Positions 1 to 5,793 of a stretch of DNA of 5,793 bases are shown piece after piece (position 1 is the stretch's first letter; the number at the start of each line of letters is the position of its first letter). Under the pieces are notes generated by a model that worked only from the letters and a program-made list of their open reading frames with translations, was not told the DNA's origin and ran no database searches. The translations under genes and the position numbers were made by a program. Origin of the DNA: Gemmatimonadota bacterium (GTDB lineage Bacteria; Orphanbacterota; Orphanbacteria; Orphanbacterales; Orphanbacteraceae); NCBI GenBank assembly GCA_013002425.1, contig JABDJQ010000697.1, forward strand, positions 1-5,793, read 5' to 3'.

Positions 1-1128
1 ATCGGGGCGTGCATGGGACTCTTCACGGTATGGATCGAACGGAACTACATCGGCGCGCAGGGAAGCGAATTCGCGCTCACGTTTCTGGAAAGAACACAGC
101 TCGCGGCGCACAACGTTCTGTTCTACGCGGGCAAGATCGTCTGGCCGTCCCCGCTCACGTTCTTCTACCCGCGCTGGACGCCCGACGTCACGAACCTGCT
201 GCAGTGGATTCCGTTCCTCGTGCTGGCCGGCGCCGCGGCGGCCGCCTGGTTCCTGCGGGGGCGGATCGGCCGGGGACCGCTGGCGACGGTGCTTCTCTAT
301 GCGGGCATTCTCTTTCCGGCGCTCGGTTTCATCGACGTCTACCCGTTCCGCTACTCCTTCGTGGCCGACCACTTTCAGTATCACGCCGTGCCGGTTCTCG
401 TAAGCGCGATCACGATTCTGGTCGCGGGGGCAATCGGGCGCGCGGGGATTCCGCGGGCCGGGGGCGCGCTTCTGCTCGCCACGACCGCAGCCGGGCTGCT
501 CGGAATCGCGCGAGGCGAAGCGCATACGTACCGGAATCTGGAAACGCTCTGGCGCGATACGATCGAGGAGAACGACACGGCCTGGATGGCGCTCAACAAT
601 CTCGGGCAGATGCTCGCGAAACGAGGGGAGCACGGCGAAGCGATCGCGCTGTATGAGGCCGCGATCCGGGTGAAATCGCCCTACCCGAAAGCACAGAACA
701 ACCTGGCCACTTCCCTTGCCGCAATCGGGAGGGGCGATCAGGCGCTCGCGCAGTATAGAGCCGCGATCGAGGCAGACCCCGCCAACATGAACGCGAGAAG
801 CAATCTCGGACTGGCGCTCGTGAATGCGGGACAGATCGAAGAAGGCATCGCGGTTCTGCAGGACGCCATCGCGATCAATCCCCGGATGCCGTCCCTGCAC
901 ACGAACCTCGGGGTTGCCCGCGCGCGAGCCGGCAACGTCGCCGGAGCGCTGGAATCGTTCCGCCACGTGGTGACTCTGACGCCCGCCGACCCCGAAGCTC
1001 ATTTCCGCGTCGCGCTCACGCTCGACCGGGCCGGTGACCGGCGCGGCGCATTGCAGGCGATGCAGGAAGTACTCCGCATCCAGCCGGGGCACGCCGGGGC
1101 CGTTGCCTGGGTCGCTCAAAACCGCTAA
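1..1128 (+). CDS. Membrane protein with C-terminal TPR repeats (TMTC/GT-C-like), 5' end cut by window
   Basis: The frame is open from base 1, so the gene starts upstream; the Met at 13 is probably internal. The 375 visible residues hold about four hydrophobic segments (near nt 193-255, 283-342, 388-438 and 463-516). Between the second and third lies a polar stretch, VYPFRYSFVADHFQY (about nt 337-381). An earlier conserved-looking stretch, LTFFYPRW, lies near nt 154-177. Both resemble, from memory, bacterial TPR proteins related to eukaryotic TMTC O-mannosyltransferases. The C-terminus is five contiguous 34-residue TPR units (nt 577-678, 679-780, 781-882, 883-984, 985-1086), four of them ending in Pro or followed directly by it. 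The inferred role is an integral membrane GT-C-fold glycosyltransferase or related protein whose TPR domain binds partner proteins. The catalytic N-terminal half is not in the window, so enzyme activity cannot be judged. The stop is TAA at 1126-1128. Confidence 0.85.
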   Translation: MGACMGLFTVWIERNYIGAQGSEFALTFLERTQLAAHNVLFYAGKIVWPSPLTFFYPRWTPDVTNLLQWIPFLVLAGAAAAAWFLRGRIGRGPLATVLLYAGILFPALGFIDVYPFRYSFVADHFQYHAVPVLVSAITILVAGAIGRAGIPRAGGALLLATTAAGLLGIARGEAHTYRNLETLWRDTIEENDTAWMALNNLGQMLAKRGEHGEAIALYEAAIRVKSPYPKAQNNLATSLAAIGRGDQALAQYRAAIEADPANMNARSNLGLALVNAGQIEEGIAVLQDAIAINPRMPSLHTNLGVARARAGNVAGALESFRHVVTLTPADPEAHFRVALTLDRAGDRRGALQAMQEVLRIQPGHAGAVAWVAQNR

Positions 1129-1161
1129 TTGCGGCGGGCCGTTCTTCCGACTCTATAGGAT

Positions 1162-2160
1162 ATGGAACGAACCGTAACGCCCCCCCGCCACGTCGGGGCG
1201 CCCCCCGATACCCGCCATCACCAAGCGCCGGAAGCGCTGCCACTGGAAGAGCGACTGTCACCGGGCGCCCGGACGGGGCGCGCGAACGCGGAACGCGCCC
1301 GCGTGGGGCGTCCGTTCGGACTCAGGCTGCCGTTCAGGCGCTGGTTTCCCCACCGAAGAGCGCGCGCGATCCTCATGGCCGTGTTCCGGGGCGTCGGTCT
1401 CGAAGGCGCGGGAAGGCGTGAGGCTTCCAATCTGGCGATCCGGGACAATCGAATCCGTTCGCAAAGGCTCCCCGCCGCGTTTCACGGCACACGCATCCTG
1501 CACCTCAGCGACCTGCATCTCGATACGACGCCGGGCATCCTGCACTCATTGGTCAATCGAATCGGCAGCCTTTCGTTCGATTGCTCCGTGATCACGGGAG
1601 ATCTGAACAGCTTCGCCGGCAGCTTCTGCGAGAAAGAAGCGCGACTGCTTCGCCGGGCGCTCGGCGCCTGTCCCGCCTACGTTTCGCTCGGTAATCACGA
1701 CTCGCTCGTGGACGCGGCTCGATGGGAAGCGTGCGGGTTCACGATACTCGTGAACGAACGGATCTCGTGGGAGCGCGACGAGGACCGACTGACGATCGCG
1801 GCGATCGACGACGTGCACTATCTGGAGAGCCCGGGAGACTCGATCGCTTCGCTCGCGTCGGGCTCGTTCGGGATCCTGCTGTCGCATACGCCCGACGTTT
1901 ATCGCGAGGCCGCGCACGCGGGGTTCGACGTGATGTTCTCCGGTCACACGCACGGAGGGCAGATCTGCGCGCCGGGCGGCTTCCCGCTCCTGAGAAACGC
2001 GAAAGCGCCGCGCGCGTTCTGCGCGGGCGCCTGGTCTTACCTCAGGTTGCGCGGTTACACGTCACGCGGCGTCGGCTGCTCCGGACTCCCCCTTCGATTC
2101 CACTGTCCCCCGGAAATCGTCCTGCACACGATCGTGCGCGAAGAGTACTCCCCCGCCTGA
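1162..2160 (+). CDS. Calcineurin-like metallophosphoesterase (YkuE/YaeI type)
   Basis: This 332-residue protein carries every expected motif of the two-metal calcineurin-like phosphoesterase fold. They are SDLHLD (Asp117, His119), TGDL (Asp147), GNHD (residues 177-180), SHTPD (His242) and SGHTHGGQ (His262, His264). The GHTHGGQ ending and the order resemble the YkuE/YaeI group, which hydrolyses phosphomonoesters or pyrophosphates, in some members on lipid A precursors or lipids. The substrate here is unknown. No signal peptide or membrane segment is visible, so it is probably cytoplasmic or peripheral, unlike many membrane-anchored relatives. The start is uncertain: ATG 1162 has only a poorly spaced AGGA one base upstream, and ATG 1375 (residue 72) is an alternative. 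I prefer 1162 because residues about 29-90 (ERL...RRWF...GRREA) look like the pre-domain region of relatives. Residues 1-28 are Pro/His/Arg-rich and may not be translated. It lies 33 nt after the TPR gene and could be co-transcribed with it. Confidence 0.9.
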   Translation: MERTVTPPRHVGAPPDTRHHQAPEALPLEERLSPGARTGRANAERARVGRPFGLRLPFRRWFPHRRARAILMAVFRGVGLEGAGRREASNLAIRDNRIRSQRLPAAFHGTRILHLSDLHLDTTPGILHSLVNRIGSLSFDCSVITGDLNSFAGSFCEKEARLLRRALGACPAYVSLGNHDSLVDAARWEACGFTILVNERISWERDEDRLTIAAIDDVHYLESPGDSIASLASGSFGILLSHTPDVYREAAHAGFDVMFSGHTHGGQICAPGGFPLLRNAKAPRAFCAGAWSYLRLRGYTSRGVGCSGLPLRFHCPPEIVLHTIVREEYSPA

Positions 2161-2176
2161 TCGCGCGCCGACTCCG

Positions 2177-2836
2177 TCAATCGTTCAATCGAAAGTCGAC
2201 CGGGACGAGAACGTGCGAGGGAACCGCGTGTTCTCCCTGATACGCCGGTTCGAAGGTGCTCTGCAGAAGAGCGCGGACGACGGGCTCGTGAAAGAGATCG
2301 CTCGGCGCCTCGAGAATCTCGACACGCGTCACCTTCCCTTTGCGGTCGATGAAGACCCGCGCCAGAACCGACCCTTCGATTCCGGCCTGACGCGCCAGCG
2401 ACGGATAGGACGGGCGCACGATGGAGACGACGACGGGCGGACGCTCCCACGACGCCGTGAATGCGGGCTCGGCCGGTCGATCGACAGGCGACGTGCGGCG
2501 CGCGGAAGGGTCGACGAGCGAAACGGGAACGTCGGCGATCGTGCGGTCGATCTCGGCTTCGTCGGACGCGACCGGTTCTTCGGAGAGGGAGGCGGCGGTG
2601 ACCGGTGTGGGAAGCGCGGGCCGGGCTGCACGTGAAGGAGCCTCCGGAACTTCCACCGGAATGTCACCGGGCAGCAGTACGTCGACCACGAGCAGATCAC
2701 TGTAATCCATGATCATGCGCCGCGCATCCCCGGCCGGAATCGCCAGGAACAGAGCCAGGTGGAGCGCGACGGCCAGGACGAACGAGAGCTTACCGATGCT
2801 GGATGTGTGAACCCGACCCGAAAGTGCAGTCACCAT
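2177..2836 (-). CDS. tonB: TonB-family energy transducer
   Basis: The 219-residue product has the layout of TonB: a short cytoplasmic N-terminus, one membrane anchor (about residues 17-35) carrying a His (His26) as TonB anchors usually do, a Pro/acid-rich periplasmic linker (about 50-130), and a C-terminal TonB domain (about 133-217). Domain hallmarks are RPSYP (141-145), GIEGSV (152-157), a basic DRKGKV turn (164-169), and FEPA (195-198). TonB couples the inner-membrane ExbB/ExbD motor to outer-membrane TonB-dependent transporters; neither partner is encoded here, so the client is unknown. The frame stays open upstream to 3292, but that extension runs antisense through the deacetylase. The start at 2836 is chosen for the GGGAGG just upstream and because it places the anchor at the N-terminus. 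GTG at 2833 is an alternative with better ribosome-site spacing (6 nt rather than 3). The linker has fewer Pro-Lys and Pro-Glu repeats than enterobacterial TonB. Confidence 0.9.
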   Translation of the reverse strand: MVTALSGRVHTSSIGKLSFVLAVALHLALFLAIPAGDARRMIMDYSDLLVVDVLLPGDIPVEVPEAPSRAARPALPTPVTAASLSEEPVASDEAEIDRTIADVPVSLVDPSARRTSPVDRPAEPAFTASWERPPVVVSIVRPSYPSLARQAGIEGSVLARVFIDRKGKVTRVEILEAPSDLFHEPVVRALLQSTFEPAYQGEHAVPSHVLVPVDFRLND

Positions 2837-2839
2837 ACG

Positions 2840-2845
2840 CCTCCC
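2840..2845 (-). promoter_or_regulatory. Ribosome binding site of tonB
   Basis: GGGAGG on the minus strand lies 3 nt before ATG (2836) and 6 nt before the in-frame GTG (2833). It fixes the tonB start to one of these two adjacent codons and argues against any start further upstream in the open frame. Confidence 0.7.
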
Positions 2846-2899
2846 GAAGAAGAAAAGAGAAAGCGGGGAGCAGGCGCGGTGTGCGGCGCGAGTGACTCC

Positions 2900-2928
2900 A
2901 ATCTCCTTTCGATCTGAAGAAACGTCAA
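2900..2928 (-). promoter_or_regulatory. Candidate tonB promoter (weak)
   Basis: On the minus strand, TTGACG (2928-2923) matches the -35 consensus at 5 of 6 bases. After a 17-nt spacer comes GAGATT (2905-2900), which matches the -10 consensus at only 3 of 6. It would give a leader of roughly 55 nt before tonB. The -35 is convincing and the -10 is not, so this remains a guess. It overlaps the region where a -35 for the divergent deacetylase promoter would sit. Confidence 0.25.
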
Positions 2929-2941
2929 CCCCCTGCGTTCG

Positions 2942-2950
2942 TGCTACAAT
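2942..2950 (+). promoter_or_regulatory. Extended -10 promoter of the deacetylase gene
   Basis: TGCTACAAT is an extended -10 element (TGn followed by TACAAT, 5 of 6 to consensus). No good -35 is present 16-18 nt upstream, which fits an extended -10 promoter. The element ends 10 nt before the ATG at 2961, and there is no Shine-Dalgarno sequence in that gap. A transcript starting here would have no leader or only a few bases of leader. Confidence 0.5.
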
Positions 2951-2960
2951 CGCCGGCATC

Positions 2961-3680
2961 ATGCACGAACCACTCGACATTCTCGCGATCGCGGCGCATC
3001 CCGACGACGCCGAACTGCTCATGGGCGGTCTGCTTGCGAAAACGGCGGCGAGCGGAAAGCGCGCGGGCGTGCTCGATCTGACGGCGGGCGAAGCCGGCTC
3101 GAAGGGGAGCGCCAAACGGCGTCTGCGCGAAGCGGCCGACGCGGCCGCGATTATGGGACTCGCCATGCGCGAAAACGCGGCGCTCCCTGACGCGCACCTC
3201 GAGAACACGATGGCGCACCGGCTCGTGATCGCTTCGTATCTGCGCGACTGGAAGCCCGCGATCGTGCTGATCCAGTACGGCGGCGGCCGCAATCCCGATC
3301 ATCACGCCGCGTCGATCCTGTCGCGCCAGGCGGCGTACAGCGCGGGACTTTCGAGTCTCAACGAAGGCACGCCGGGGCACAGGCCGCGGCTCGTGCTCGA
3401 GGCGGTCTCCTACCTCCCCGTGACGCCGAGCTTCGTCGTGGACATTTCGGATTCGTTCGAGACGAAAATGAAGGCGGTGCGGGCGTACGCGTCGCAGTTC
3501 GACGACGCGCGCGAAGCGGGAGACATTCTGGCGAGCGGCTCTCTCTCCCTCTACGAGCAGATCGAGTTGCGCAATCGGGAGTACGGGGCGCGCATTCAGG
3601 TTGCCTACGGCGAACCGTACCTGCTGCGCGAGCCGTTCGGCATCAACGACCCCGCGGAAATCCTCGGCCGCTCCCTCTAG
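2961..3680 (+). CDS. bshB1: LmbE/PIG-L deacetylase, bacillithiol biosynthesis BshB1-like
   Basis: The 239-residue product matches the BshB1 family in length and layout. BshB1 enzymes are zinc-dependent and remove acetyl from GlcNAc-malate to give GlcN-malate, the second step of bacillithiol synthesis. The first metal motif is AHPDDAE (His13 and Asp16 as ligands, Asp15 the likely general base). The LTAGEAGSKGS stretch (40-50), conserved-looking Arg54, ENAALPDAHLENT (71-83) and the late FVVDISDSFETKMKA and YASQF stretches also resemble the family. The second motif reads NPDH (111-114), where the usual form is HPDH: His114 can still bind metal, but the preceding active-site His is Asn. Other PIG-L substrates are therefore possible. 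The start is ATG 2961; the frame is open back to 2892, but the promoter and family length favour 2961. No bshA or bshC is in the window. Its TAG stop overlaps the stop of the converging gene. Confidence 0.85.
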   Translation: MHEPLDILAIAAHPDDAELLMGGLLAKTAASGKRAGVLDLTAGEAGSKGSAKRRLREAADAAAIMGLAMRENAALPDAHLENTMAHRLVIASYLRDWKPAIVLIQYGGGRNPDHHAASILSRQAAYSAGLSSLNEGTPGHRPRLVLEAVSYLPVTPSFVVDISDSFETKMKAVRAYASQFDDAREAGDILASGSLSLYEQIELRNREYGARIQVAYGEPYLLREPFGINDPAEILGRSL

Positions 3681-5793
3681 AAGTCAGCCGCCAGCGTGAA
3701 GAACGAGAACGCGCTTCCGTAGTTTCTCTGGAAATCGGTGAGCCGTCCGGTATCCCATCGCAGCACGAAGAAACCGAGGTTCACGCGCGCGCCGAATCCG
3801 TACGCGAATCCGTACCCGTTCGTGATGAGCCCGTTCGACTCCGGTTGAATGCGATAGATCGGCTTCAGCTCCTGCCCGTCACCGTCCCAGACCGCTGTCC
3901 CGTCGACGAACAGAATGCCGCCGATGGAACGGATGTCGAGCGGCAGCGGCCACCCGAATCGAATCTGGTCGATGAACGGATAGCGGAATTCGAGATTCAG
4001 CGTGCCGAGCCGCGTGCCGCGAAGATCGCCCCAGTCGAGTCCGCGGAACGTGAACGGTCCGCCGACGCGGAAGAACTGATTGTCGCGCCCCCTGCTTCCC
4101 CCCAGGATGAGCCGCGAAGCGAAGTGATAGCGGTGCCGGATATTCCAGTAATTCCGGATGTCCGCGATGCCCGTTACGTACGAAACATCGCCGGCCGCGT
4201 AGTCGATCGAATAGCGCGAGCGACTTCCGTTGATCGGGCCCGTCGGCCCGTAGAGCACGTTGTCGAACACCATCGCCACAAACGGCTGACCGAAGTAGCG
4301 CGTGTCGCCGTTCTCGATCGAAGTGCGCGTCCCGCCCGTGTTCACGTCGAACGACTGCTGGAACACGCGGCTCGAAATCGAAAGCGCGCGCACGCCCACT
4401 TCGAAGCGCCGGAACTTGCTGAGCGGATACGCCGTCTGAAACTCCACGCCCCGATAGATCTGCGACTGGAACTCGGCATCATCGGTCGCGGAGAAAATGA
4501 AGAAGTCGTTGCGGAACTGAAAGATGCTGACCGCGTAGTTCAGGCGCTGTTTCAGGTTCGCGTAAGAGAGAAAGAGATCCGCGTCGGAAAGCGAACCGTA
4601 AATTCCGGCCGCCAGCCTGATGTTGTGATTGCCCATGATGTCGCTGAAGGAGAGCGTGCTCTGTCCGGCGAAGCCGACGTTCGAAGCGAAGCCGGCGCCT
4701 CCGAACAGGAAATCCTGGCTGAACTTCAGCTTGTAGTCGCGGCGCTCGAACTCCGTCGTGTCGGGGAGCGCGTACTGCGCGTTCGGGTCAGCCGACGCCG
4801 TGAGTACTTCCACGTCGGGGGCCTCGTTCTTCGGAAAGATCGTACGAAGGTCGACGAACTTCGAAGGGAGAGCGTGCGCCACGGACGCGGGGCCCTCGGT
4901 TGCGTTTGCGCGCTCCCCCGCGGCCGCAGGAAGCGGCCCGGCAACGGGGGCGGTCCCGGCAACGTGAGCGGGCGCGGCAGCGAAACGGGACCCGGCGGGA
5001 GCGGACCCGGTAGCGAGAGCGGGATCGGATTCCCCGTCTTCGATCGGGACGTTTTTGAGTCGTAAAGGATCGCGAATCGTGTAAAGGTCCCAGCCGCCTC
5101 TCGAAAACGCCGAGAAGACGAGCATCTCGCCGCTTCGCGACCAGCTGAAAGGCGGCGACTGCGGAACGATCCCCGTGATCCCCGTCAGAATGTTGGTAAG
5201 CTTGAAGATTCTGCCCGTCGCCATCTCGTAGTCGTAGAGATTCGAAACCCCCGACCGATCCGAGATGAAGATGATGTTCTCGCCGTCCGGGCCCCACTGC
5301 GGCGCGATGTTCTTCCCCTTCATGTCGGGAAGGATCTCGATCGCGCCGGACTCGAGATCGTAGGTCGCGATCTTGAAATCGCCGAAGCGGAGTATCTCGA
5401 AATCCGTTTCGCCGCCGCGGTCGGTCGTGAACGCGATGGTCCGTCCGTCGGGAGACCAGGCGGGATCGCGGCACGTGAAACGGTCGTCGGTCAGCCGCGT
5501 CAGTTCGGAACCGTCGGTGCGGCACGTGAAGAGGTTCGACTTGCCCCCTTCGAGCGCGACGAAAACGAGATGCTCGCCGTCGGGCGACCACGAAGGCGAC
5601 AACACGCCGTCGAAGTCGAACTTCAGCTTCTCGCGCACCTTCTTCGTGCGCACGTCGACGATGTAAATCGCGTCGTTCGCCCCGATCTTGGCGGGGAAAG
5701 CGATGAAGCGCTCGTCGGGCGACCACGATATGGACGTGTTGAAGAAGCGAAGCGACTCGAATTCGGCGGTCCGCTCGCCCTCGATCAGCTTCT
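3677..5793 (-). CDS. TolB-like PD40 propeller fused to Omp85/BamA-type outer-membrane barrel, N-terminus outside window
   Basis: The frame is open through the window edge at 5793, giving 704 visible residues; the GTG at 5653 is internal. The N-terminal part has five PD40/TolB-type blades marked by WSPDG-like motifs (nt 5734-5696, 5602-5561, 5467-5429, 5305-5267, 5152-5114; the last reads WSRSG). An Ala/Pro/Gly-rich linker follows (about 5032-4865). From about 4735 to the stop there are roughly 350 residues of alternating, aromatic-rich strands typical of the Omp85 barrel. They include FRGL (4048-4037), the likely loop-6 VRGF-type motif, and a C-terminal Phe as in BAM substrates. No POTRA domain is visible between propeller and barrel. 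The protein is inferred to sit in the outer membrane with its propeller in the periplasm, perhaps in protein export, assembly or envelope linkage. Some relatives, as I recall, carry a peptidase-MA-like domain before the propeller; that region is not visible here. Confidence 0.88.
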   Translation of the reverse strand, partial: KLIEGERTAEFESLRFFNTSISWSPDERFIAFPAKIGANDAIYIVDVRTKKVREKLKFDFDGVLSPSWSPDGEHLVFVALEGGKSNLFTCRTDGSELTRLTDDRFTCRDPAWSPDGRTIAFTTDRGGETDFEILRFGDFKIATYDLESGAIEILPDMKGKNIAPQWGPDGENIIFISDRSGVSNLYDYEMATGRIFKLTNILTGITGIVPQSPPFSWSRSGEMLVFSAFSRGGWDLYTIRDPLRLKNVPIEDGESDPALATGSAPAGSRFAAAPAHVAGTAPVAGPLPAAAGERANATEGPASVAHALPSKFVDLRTIFPKNEAPDVEVLTASADPNAQYALPDTTEFERRDYKLKFSQDFLFGGAGFASNVGFAGQSTLSFSDIMGNHNIRLAAGIYGSLSDADLFLSYANLKQRLNYAVSIFQFRNDFFIFSATDDAEFQSQIYRGVEFQTAYPLSKFRRFEVGVRALSISSRVFQQSFDVNTGGTRTSIENGDTRYFGQPFVAMVFDNVLYGPTGPINGSRSRYSIDYAAGDVSYVTGIADIRNYWNIRHRYHFASRLILGGSRGRDNQFFRVGGPFTFRGLDWGDLRGTRLGTLNLEFRYPFIDQIRFGWPLPLDIRSIGGILFVDGTAVWDGDGQELKPIYRIQPESNGLITNGYGFAYGFGARVNLGFFVLRWDTGRLTDFQRNYGSAFSFFTLAADF
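4937..5010. repeat. Short GC-rich direct repeats inside the propeller-barrel linker
   Basis: CCCGGCAACG occurs at 4937-4946 and 4955-4964, spaced 18 nt (6 codons). GGACCCGG occurs at 4988-4995 and 5003-5010, spaced 15 nt (5 codons). Both spacings keep the reading frame and produce repetitive Ala/Gly/Pro/Thr residues such as VAGTAP followed by VAGPLP. This looks like a low-complexity linker that grew by in-frame slippage, not a mobile element. Confidence 0.5.

Noticed and set aside
9..656. A 215-codon plus-strand frame overlapping the TPR gene
   Set aside because: It is an Arg/Gly-rich shadow of the membrane-protein frame. The overlapping frame shows hydrophobic segments and five exact 34-residue TPR units.
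1129..1161. TTGCGG (1129-1134) and TATAGG or TAGGAT (1154-1161) as a promoter for the phosphoesterase
   Set aside because: The spacer would be 19-21 nt and the -10 match is poor. The bases nearest the ATG could equally be a poorly spaced ribosome site.
2134..2168. Possible hairpin at the convergent phosphoesterase/tonB junction (8-bp stem 2134-2141 with 2161-2168, one G-U pair)
   Set aside because: The loop is 19 nt, there is no T-tract on either strand, and CGCG-type matches arise easily in this base composition. It is too weak to call a terminator.
2837..3292. Extension of the tonB frame upstream to 3292
   Set aside because: It would run antisense through the deacetylase and cover the divergent promoters. 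It would also bury the membrane anchor in mid-protein. The GGGAGG site supports the start near 2836.
3845..5065. A 406-codon open frame on the plus strand, antisense to the propeller-barrel gene
   Set aside because: Its product is an Arg/Glu/Val-rich sequence without recognisable domains. It lies fully opposite a gene with clear blade and barrel motifs. Long antisense frames are common in GC-rich DNA.
4788..5726. A 312-codon minus-strand frame overlapping the propeller
   Set aside because: It is Arg/His-rich, has no motifs, and is a frame-shifted shadow of the propeller coding sequence.

Overview
This is a GC-rich window from a diderm (Gram-negative type) bacterium. It holds five protein-coding genes, two of them cut by the window edges, and no RNA gene, insertion sequence or CRISPR array that I can see. 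The diderm call rests on a TonB-type protein and an Omp85-type outer-membrane barrel. The bacillithiol-type deacetylase, together with a PD40/TolB propeller fused to an Omp85 barrel, suggests an Acidobacteriota, Gemmatimonadota, Eisenbacteria or other FCB-like lineage. That placement is inference only; the sequence alone does not fix the phylum.

Layout. Positions 1-1128 (+) carry the C-terminal part of a membrane protein ending in five contiguous 34-residue TPR repeats. It is followed after 33 nt by a calcineurin-like metallophosphoesterase (1162-2160, +). This runs convergently, with a 16-nt gap, into a TonB-family energy transducer (2177-2836, -). A 124-nt divergent intergenic region (2837-2960) holds a good extended -10 promoter for the next gene, a bshB1-like LmbE/PIG-L deacetylase (2961-3680, +), and a weaker candidate promoter for tonB. 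The deacetylase converges on, and overlaps by 4 nt, the end of a large minus-strand gene (3677 to past 5793). That gene encodes a TolB-like beta-propeller joined by an Ala/Pro/Gly-rich linker to an Omp85/BamA-type barrel. Almost all of the window is coding; the only non-coding stretches are 33, 16 and 124 nt.

How the parts relate. Three products probably work at or across the envelope: the TPR membrane protein, the TonB protein and the propeller-barrel protein. The deacetylase would serve low-molecular-weight thiol synthesis in the cytoplasm. The phosphoesterase substrate cannot be told from sequence. Gene order gives no strong evidence of one shared pathway, since the two convergent pairs and the divergent pair imply separate transcripts.

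I do not see a clearly undescribed system. The points most worth a second look are the propeller-to-barrel architecture without visible POTRA domains, the Asn replacing the first His of the second LmbE motif in the deacetylase, the probably leaderless deacetylase transcript, and the shared CTAG stop codons of two convergent genes.
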